This document shows positions 57,835 through 64,000 of a stretch of 64,000 nucleotides of DNA, piece after piece (within the stretch, counting starts at the first letter, position 1; each line of letters opens with the position of its first letter). Below the pieces are notes generated by a model that searched no databases, was not told the origin of the DNA, and was given only the letters and a program-made list of their open reading frames with translations. A program made the position numbers and the translations under genes. Where the stretch lies: positions 310,001 through 374,000 of the forward strand of contig CAWJLA010000004.1 in NCBI GenBank assembly GCA_963843605.1, written 5' to 3'. The stretch comes from FEN-1297 sp963843605. GTDB taxonomy: Bacteria; Bacteroidota; Ignavibacteria; Ignavibacteriales; Ignavibacteriaceae.

Positions 57835-59735
57835 TTGAAGATTAAAAAGGATTTTAGTATTTCATTTTCCGGTATTTCAAATACCGGCCTAGTTTACACC
57901 GAAAAACAGGTGAGCTTCGGCAAGTTCCCTACGGACAGTACGGATCTATACCAGCCGAAGGGTTTATTGTTTATCGTTGCCGACGGTATGGAGGGTGATC
58001 CAGGCGGGATGGAAGCCAGTCGTTCAGCAATTGACATAATTAGCCGGGAATATTTTTCTTCCGGATCTAACATTATAGTAAGTACACTATTCTCGGCATT
58101 TAAAACAGCCAACCTAAAAATTTATCAGTCATGTCAAAATATTCCGCAATTTCAAAGAAAAGGAATAAAATGCAGCGCTCTCATATTAGAAAATAATCTC
58201 GCATATATAGGACACGTAGGCGATACCAGAATATATAGAATTACCGATAAAAACATCGAGCTTCTTACGAATGAATATACCGAAACAGAAGAGTTGTTTC
58301 AGAAAAGCGCTCTTATACAAAATGAAGTGAAAAATTCTCAGGCTGAAATATATTTCCGTCAGAGCCCTGGGCATTGATGCAGATGTAGAAGTCGATATCC
58401 TAAAGGATATTCCGCTTAACTTCGGAGATAATTTTGTTTTATGTACAAACGGTTTATCCAGGTTAAATAAAGATGATATAAAAAAAATAGTTTTAAGCAG
58501 ATCGCCCGAGGATGCCTGTAAAAGTTTAATTACTCTTGCTAATGAGACAGGTGCTACTGAAAATATGACAATTCAGATAATAAAAGTATCGGCCGCAAAT
58601 GATGAAAACATATTCGGAAAAAATGTATTTAAAAGACATATCCAAATAAAGAATCCTAAATTACTTCTCTTGTTTTTGCTGGCGGCGTTTTTTCTGACTG
58701 CGGGTTTCATTTTCAAAGATGAAATATTTAAGGTTTTTTCCGCCACTGCTGTTTCCGTAAATGATAGTCCGGTTAAAACAATAATTAATGCAAAACCTGA
58801 TTTGACTTCAAGTATGCTTCAAAAAGCAAATGCCTATCTGCAATCCGGAAATCTCGACAGCTCACTAGCTTTATATAATCTGGTTCTGCAAAAAAATCCC
58901 GCTAACACAAAAGCAGCTGCGGGGAAAAAGATTAATCCGGGAAAAAATATTAGAAAAAGGAAACAAACTCTTGGCAATTGGTGATAATAATAATGCTCTT
59001 GCATTTTTTAATAAAGCATTGCAACAGGATCCCGATAACACTATTCTTTCAGCCCGAATCGGTTATATAGAAAGAGAATTACAGAATAAAGCTGCACTTA
59101 TTAACAATGATACAGGCGACAAACGAAAGATCAAGATAAGTGAGACAAAACCGACTTCACCTAAAATAAATAATAAAGAATCAAATAACGAAATGCCCGC
59201 AATATGGCTGAATTCTTCGGACTGGATATTTAACGGATTGCAGAAAAAGGACTTCAAAGTGAATGATAAGGGAATTACTTTTTTCAGCAGCAATGAAATA
59301 AAGAAATTGATTTCCCAAAGATCTATGACGGATATTAATATTGAAGTAGATTTAAAATTCAATAATGTCTCGGCAAACACCGATGCCGGTATTATTGTAG
59401 GGTATAATGCGTCCGGCAAAACTAATAACGAGTCTTATTTTTTATTTAAGGTAGAGAACAACGGCAATTTTACTTTATTAAGTATAAAGGACAGCGGGCA
59501 GGAAATTTTAAAAACTTTTAACAGCCAGTTTGGACTTTATAACGACAACAAAGAATTAAGAATAAAATTAACGAGCTTGGGACCATGGATAATTTTGTAT
59601 CTCGACGATAAATTGCTGGGCTCATGGTACGGCGAAGATTTTATAAAAGGTAAAATTGGGCTCTTTTCAGGATCTAAAACCTCGGTCGAATTCATCTCAT
59701 TTAAGTTAAGTTCTGCTTTTAAAAAAGAAAAATAA
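57835..59735 (+). CDS. PP2C-like phosphatase with TM, TPR and lectin-like domain (two frameshifts)
   Basis: Three overlapping frames form one gene of about 632 residues. N-terminal PP2C domain: VADGMEGDPGGMEAS (Asp50 retained), IGHVGDTRIYRI, then after the break VRALGID, LCTNGLSRLN and ENMTIQII. Two usual metal-site residues appear changed (TDGL to TNGL, DN to EN). A membrane segment follows (LLLLFLLAAFFLTAGFIF), then TPR-like repeats (ANAYLQSGNLDSSLALYNLV, DNNNALAFFNKALQQDPDN), then a concanavalin-like/family-16-type domain (LNSSDWIFNGL, DAGIIVGYNASG, WIILYLDDKLLGSW). Breaks: an extra T near 58350-58353, and an extra A in the A6 run at 58945-58950. First gene of a surface-protein cluster. 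Confidence 0.8.
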
Positions 59736-59785
59736 TTTAGTCCGGCAACTGCAAAAGCGATACAACATTTTAACAGGAGAAAGCG

Positions 59786-60601
59786 ATGAAATATTTAATT
59801 ATTTATCTTAAGCTTACTTCAATATTTGTGTTCATTTTTCCTGTTTTACTTCGCTTTTCGTTTATAGAAAAGAGCTCAACGGTTTTTTCCCAGACTAAGG
59901 ATCAATGCACCGAACAGCTGGATAAAGCCCAGCACGAATATAATCTGGGTAATTTTCAAAACGCTATCGATCTAATAGAACCGTGTTTAAAGAAACCCGG
60001 TGTTTCGAAAGCCGTAATTGAAAGAGGTTACAAGCTTCTGGGGCTGGTTTATATAGGGCAGCAATTAAAAAAAGAAGCAAGCGAAGCATTAAAAAAATTG
60101 CTCTTAATAGCTCCCAACTATAAAATAAATCCGTCAAAAGATTCGCCGGAATTAAAAAAAATAATCGAGGAAACGGCACCTACTTTAGTGCCCCAAATCA
60201 GCGGCATTACACCTGATTCTGTAGATAAAGAAAAAGGCGGTTTTATATTATTTGTTAGCGGCTCAAATCTGGTTTACGGTTCCGAGATTAGATTCAACGG
60301 CAAGGCAAAGCCCACCACATTTATAAGTAACAAAGAATTGAAAGCGGAGATACCTGCAAGCGATATGCTTAAGGAAGGTGATTATGATATTACTGTTTTC
60401 AGTCCGATTATGGGAGGCAGTCTTTCGAATACGGCAAAGTTAAAAGTACTCGGAACTTCTTCCGGATTTCCTTGGTCATGGATTGCGATCGGAGGCGGAG
60501 CAGTTGCAGTAGCAGTTGTTGCAATACTTACGCTAGGCGGAAAAAGCAATACTAACGGCGGAACCGTTACAACTCTAGCCGATCCACCGGGCAGACCTTA
60601 A
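59786..60601 (+). CDS. Exported TPR/TIG-domain membrane protein
   Basis: 271 residues. Hydrophobic N-terminus (LTSIFVFIFPVLLRFSFIE). TPR-like helices follow (AQHEYNLGNFQNAIDLIEPC, YKLLGLVYIGQQLKKEASEA, LLIAPNYKINP). Residues about 135-225 look like an IPT/TIG immunoglobulin-like domain (PQISGITPDSVDKEKGGFIL, LFVSGSNLVYGSEIRFNG, GDYDITVFSP). A C-terminal membrane helix (WIAIGGGAVAVAVVAILTLG) precedes a short Thr/Gly/Pro tail. It probably anchors in the inner membrane with its TIG domain in the periplasm. Spaced 50 bases after the phosphatase gene. Confidence 0.8.
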   Translation: MKYLIIYLKLTSIFVFIFPVLLRFSFIEKSSTVFSQTKDQCTEQLDKAQHEYNLGNFQNAIDLIEPCLKKPGVSKAVIERGYKLLGLVYIGQQLKKEASEALKKLLLIAPNYKINPSKDSPELKKIIEETAPTLVPQISGITPDSVDKEKGGFILFVSGSNLVYGSEIRFNGKAKPTTFISNKELKAEIPASDMLKEGDYDITVFSPIMGGSLSNTAKLKVLGTSSGFPWSWIAIGGGAVAVAVVAILTLGGKSNTNGGTVTTLADPPGRP

Positions 60602-60663
60602 CACGTCATAAATATTTTTTTTCAAATTCCGGATAATTGAAGAAATTTTAAATTGGAGTCATT

Positions 60664-62178
60664 ATGATTGACAAAAAGAAATTTCTCTTGTACTTATTCT
60701 TCCTGCTCTTTTTCTTAAATATGAACGTTTTTTCCCAGAATCAAATACCATCCGGGGTTATAAACAGCGGGAGCGGAAAACAATCAAATTCCGATTTCAC
60801 TATCATCGGAACAGTTGGTGAAATAAGCGTAGATAAATCTTCTAATTCCATATATCAAACTCAAACAGGTTTTTGGAATCTATTAACAAAAAATAATTAC
60901 CCAAGCACTGTACAATTAAATGCAACTTATACTTTTAACAATGTAACCCAAACAAGTAGCTATAGAATTATCGGCATACCGGGAGCTAATAATGTCTCAA
61001 TTGCTAATTTTATGTCCGGATCCGAAGGTAAAGCCGGTGATTGGCGTGCATTCATGGATCCGGGGAGCGGAGATTACAAAGAATATGACGGTACATCAGA
61101 TTTTAATTTTACATCCGGTAATGCATTCTGGGTAATAAGTAAAAATCCCGTCGTTATAAATCGAACCGTATACTCGGTTCCGTTAGCCTCGGATAATACT
61201 TACGAAGTAGTTTTGCATGACGGCTGGAATTTGATCTCAAATCCGTTTGAAAAGACAGTTAACTGGAACGATGTAAAAAATATTAATAGCGTTACACAAC
61301 CGATAAATTATTATGAAGCCGGCAGTTTTAACTCAAGTTCAAATAATTTCGAACCTTATAAGGGGTATTATTTTTATAACACTACCGGATTAACCGGGCT
61401 TAAGATACCTTATATTTCAGGAACCGCCGGTTCATTGCCTAAAACAAATACACTACATGTTAATGAACTTGAGTTATTCCTGGCATCCGGGCAAGTAAAT
61501 AAGGCATATGTTAAAGTAGGATTTTCCGCAAAGGCCAATTTAAATTTGGATAATATGGATATATTTTCTCCCCCCTCGCAATTCTGCGACATAAATATCT
61601 CATTGTATAACAACAAACTCCGATCAAATTATAAATATCTCAGCGAGGAATACAGGTCAGAAATCGGCGAGGGACAGGAATATAATATAATTATAAAAAA
61701 TTCTTCCGGCGATATTCTTAATTTAAATTATAAAGGACTGGAAAACTTTAGTAACTACGAGGTATATCTATTGGATAATAATTCAATGAAGTTATATAAC
61801 CTAAAAAACACTGATAATATCGAAATAAATAATTCTCAGAACAGTAAAGTATTCAGCCTGTTTATCGGAACGGAAGAATATATTTTAAAACAGAAAAAAA
61901 ATATTTTACCGGCCGAATATTCTTTATATCAGAATTACCCTAACCCGTTTAATCCCACAACCAGAATCAAGTTTGCGCTGCCTAAGAAGAGTATAGTGTC
62001 GTTAAAGGTATACAATGCTCTCGGAGAACTAATTTCGGTTTTAATAAACAGCCGGCCGTACGATGAAGGTTATCACGAAATTACTTTTAACGGCAGTTTA
62101 CTGGCTTCTGGCGTGTATTTCTGCAGGCTGATAGCTGGTAATTTTACAAGCACAAAGAAAATGTTAATTCTAAAATGA
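60664..62178 (+). CDS. T9SS-sorted surface protein of unknown function
   Basis: 504 residues. Signal peptide (FLLYLFFLLFFLNMNVFSQ). The mature start IPSGVINSGSGKQSNSDFTI and IGTVGEIS is common in Ignavibacteria surface proteins. The middle has aromatic, beta-rich repeats (SGNAFWVISKNPVVI, HDGWNLISNPFEKTVNW, YKGYYFYNTTGLTGLKIPY). The end is a type A T9SS domain (NYPNPFNPTTRIKFAL, then GVYFCRLIAG). No enzyme motif found. Third gene in the cluster. Confidence 0.83.
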   Translation: MIDKKKFLLYLFFLLFFLNMNVFSQNQIPSGVINSGSGKQSNSDFTIIGTVGEISVDKSSNSIYQTQTGFWNLLTKNNYPSTVQLNATYTFNNVTQTSSYRIIGIPGANNVSIANFMSGSEGKAGDWRAFMDPGSGDYKEYDGTSDFNFTSGNAFWVISKNPVVINRTVYSVPLASDNTYEVVLHDGWNLISNPFEKTVNWNDVKNINSVTQPINYYEAGSFNSSSNNFEPYKGYYFYNTTGLTGLKIPYISGTAGSLPKTNTLHVNELELFLASGQVNKAYVKVGFSAKANLNLDNMDIFSPPSQFCDINISLYNNKLRSNYKYLSEEYRSEIGEGQEYNIIIKNSSGDILNLNYKGLENFSNYEVYLLDNNSMKLYNLKNTDNIEINNSQNSKVFSLFIGTEEYILKQKKNILPAEYSLYQNYPNPFNPTTRIKFALPKKSIVSLKVYNALGELISVLINSRPYDEGYHEITFNGSLLASGVYFCRLIAGNFTSTKKMLILK

Positions 62179-62238
62179 CAAGTCTAATTTATCATGCAAC
62201 GGCAAAAATAAAATTAACAGTTAAACTAAGGTGAAAAA

Positions 62239-64000
62239 ATGAAACGCATTATATTTCTTTCGGCAATGATAGCATTTTTCTCTTGCAACATTTTTAGTCA
62301 GCCAATACCAAAAGAAATAAATTATCAGGGAGTGCTGAAGAATGCGGCGGGCAATAATGTTCAGGACGGTAATTATTCAATGACATTTAAAATATACAGC
62401 CAGCCTACGGGCGGAACCGCACTTTGGTCTGAAGCCCAAGATGTTCCTGTATCGAACGGATTATTCAGCGTAAGACTCGGAAGCGTTACTCCTATGACAA
62501 CCATAATGTTCGACAGTTTACTTTATCTCGGGATCACCGTAGGTACTGCAAGCGAACTTACGCCTAGGACTATCTTAACCCCGTCGCCTTATTCTTTTAT
62601 GACGTTGAATATAATCGATAATTCGATTTCGACAAAAAAAATACAAGACGGTGCCGTTACAAAAGCAAAATTAGGTTCTGATGTAAATTTTCCTCCTAGC
62701 GGCGCTGCCGGCGGAGATCTAAAAGGCAGTTATCCCAATCCGACTGTTCAAAATATTCAGGGTAAATCGGTTTCGGCAATTACTCCTGCTGTAAACCAGG
62801 TTTTGAAATGGGACGGTAATCAATGGAAACCATCTACGGATGCCACAGATTCTGGAGTCGGCGGCGGTGATATAACTAAGGTTATTGCAGGTAACGGTTT
62901 AACGGGGGGCGGAGATTCGAGTGATGTAACTCTGAATGTAGGAGCGGGCAGCGGTATTTCTGTTTCTTCGGATATGGTTTCTTTAAATACTACCTATACC
63001 GACGGCAGGTATGTTAACGAGGGTCAGGCAAACAGTATTACAGCTAACATGATTACACCGAATATCTTGAGCAGTCTGAACGGAATTTCTAACGACGGAG
63101 GTAACATTGATCTGGTGGCAGGAAATAATGTTACAATCACTCCGAATAATTCCGCTAAAACATTAACAATATCATCCTCTGCAGGAACAATCGGAGATAA
63201 TCTAGGCAATCATATAGCAACAAAAAACATAGAACTTAATAATCACTGGCTTTCGGGCGACGGCGGAAATGAAGGTGTGTATGTTGATAAAAGCGGTAAT
63301 GTTGGTATCGGGACTTCAAATCCTCTTTCAAAGCTTGATGTGCGCGGAAATATTACAACCGGAATTAACGGTTCGGGAGGCAATCTGACGCTGGCATCAT
63401 TAGACAATAATAATAAAGGCGGACAAGTATTATTTAACGGAGGCGGTTCCCATGACAGTTGGACGCTAGATACTTACGCAAATAATATGAGACTTTATAC
63501 CAATTCCGCCAATGTAAATGCGCTGCAGATCTCGAATGCAGGAAACGGCACTACCGGATTAAGCGTCGAAGGTAGCGTGGGGATCGGAACCGATATTGCA
63601 CTTGATTCTAAAGTAAGTATTGACGGAAATAATACTACTTTTTACGCATTAAATGCTTCCGGCGGTTCAGGTTACGGAATGAGAGCACACTGGAACGGCA
63701 GCGGCCTGGGTGCAGCATTAGTCTGTATAAACGACGGCACTGACGGCGATGCACTTCAGGTACTGGCCAACGGTACCGGCAGGAGCGGAATGTATACCAG
63801 AGGCTCTCCCGGGGTCGATTATCTAATATATTCTGATGCAAACGGAGCCAAATGGGCAGGTTATTTTTCAGGAAATGTATTTGTGAACGGTACTTTAAGT
63901 AAAAGCGCCGGTTCATTTAAGATAGACGATCCGCTTGATCCGGCAAATAAATACTTATATCACTCGTTTGTTGAAAGTCCGGATATGAAAAATATTTATG
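62239..64000 (+). CDS. Exported tail-fibre-like/repeat surface protein (partial, runs off window)
   Basis: Open from the ATG at 62239, with an AAGGTG site upstream, to the window edge: 587 codons. Signal peptide (IIFLSAMIAFFSCNIFS), then PIPKEINYQGVLKNAAGNNV, LFSVRLGSV, TPSPYSFMTLN, AKLGSDVNFPPSGAAGGDLK and GSYPNPTVQNI. This is the widespread pattern of Bacteroidetes/Ignavibacteria proteins with phage-tail-fibre-like repeats: VGIGTSNPLSKLDVRGNI, VGIGTDIALDSKVSIDG, and KYLYHSFVESPDMKNIY at the end, after which a conserved C-terminal domain is expected. It is probably a secreted filament or adhesin. Last gene visible of the cluster. Confidence 0.85.
   Translation, partial: MKRIIFLSAMIAFFSCNIFSQPIPKEINYQGVLKNAAGNNVQDGNYSMTFKIYSQPTGGTALWSEAQDVPVSNGLFSVRLGSVTPMTTIMFDSLLYLGITVGTASELTPRTILTPSPYSFMTLNIIDNSISTKKIQDGAVTKAKLGSDVNFPPSGAAGGDLKGSYPNPTVQNIQGKSVSAITPAVNQVLKWDGNQWKPSTDATDSGVGGGDITKVIAGNGLTGGGDSSDVTLNVGAGSGISVSSDMVSLNTTYTDGRYVNEGQANSITANMITPNILSSLNGISNDGGNIDLVAGNNVTITPNNSAKTLTISSSAGTIGDNLGNHIATKNIELNNHWLSGDGGNEGVYVDKSGNVGIGTSNPLSKLDVRGNITTGINGSGGNLTLASLDNNNKGGQVLFNGGGSHDSWTLDTYANNMRLYTNSANVNALQISNAGNGTTGLSVEGSVGIGTDIALDSKVSIDGNNTTFYALNASGGSGYGMRAHWNGSGLGAALVCINDGTDGDALQVLANGTGRSGMYTRGSPGVDYLIYSDANGAKWAGYFSGNVFVNGTLSKSAGSFKIDDPLDPANKYLYHSFVESPDMKNIY

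Overview
The window looks like a chromosome segment of a free-living, Gram-negative member of the Bacteroidota/Chlorobiota group, most likely Ignavibacteria. This is inferred from four proteins ending in the Por/type IX secretion (T9SS) sorting domain with the N-x-P-N-P-F-N-P motif, a tmRNA tag ending NYALAA, LptF/LptG, WaaA and a heptosyltransferase-like GT9 (so an LPS outer membrane), and AT-rich spacers holding short palindromic repeats. No taxonomic marker gene such as rRNA is present.

Layout. 1-8223 (minus): an insecticidal-type Tc (ABC) toxin locus, a 2534-residue TcB-TcC fusion followed by the N-terminus of a TcA-like protein that leaves the window. 8224-9424: a small MITE-like element with a 6-bp target duplication and a decayed DUF4249-like gene. 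9425-13183: a haem-c chemoreceptor, an ECF sigma factor with a small membrane protein, and a small ferredoxin-fold protein. 13387-18046: VOC protein, MFS transporter, katG. 18209-22325 (minus): GH5 glycosidase, class I methyltransferase, YdeI/DUF1801 protein, DoxX protein, with a REP-like palindrome cluster and a DUF4256 scrap. 22326-23764 is mostly non-coding with two fused gene remnants. 23765-29269: three T9SS-secreted proteins (beta-helix, GH10 xylanase, beta-propeller). 29389-35840 (minus): DUF6159 protein, tmRNA, PduO-type adenosyltransferase overlapping a YgfZ-like protein, a lipoprotein, an M20 peptidase. 36019-36826 and 39461-40050 are two unrelated tandem-repeat blocks flanking lptF-lptG. 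40082-43118 (minus): an envelope protein pair. 43365-57217: leuS, serS, a heterodimeric-type ABC exporter interrupted by a D-2-hydroxyacid dehydrogenase, def, fbp, a GT9 and waaA. 57674-64000 (plus): a co-directional cluster of a PP2C-TM-TPR-lectin-like protein, a TIG-domain membrane protein, a T9SS protein and a tail-fibre-like exported protein.

Functional themes are envelope/LPS biogenesis (lptFG, waaA, GT9, ABC exporter), polysaccharide degradation by secreted enzymes (GH5, GH10), translation housekeeping (leuS, serS, def, ssrA), oxidative defence (katG) and a protein toxin.

A caution for the whole window: seven otherwise recognisable genes are split by eight single- or double-base frameshifts, mostly at short A or T runs, and the protein family continues cleanly in the next frame each time. 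Assembly or sequencing indels are the simplest explanation, so I annotate those genes at full length and flag each site.
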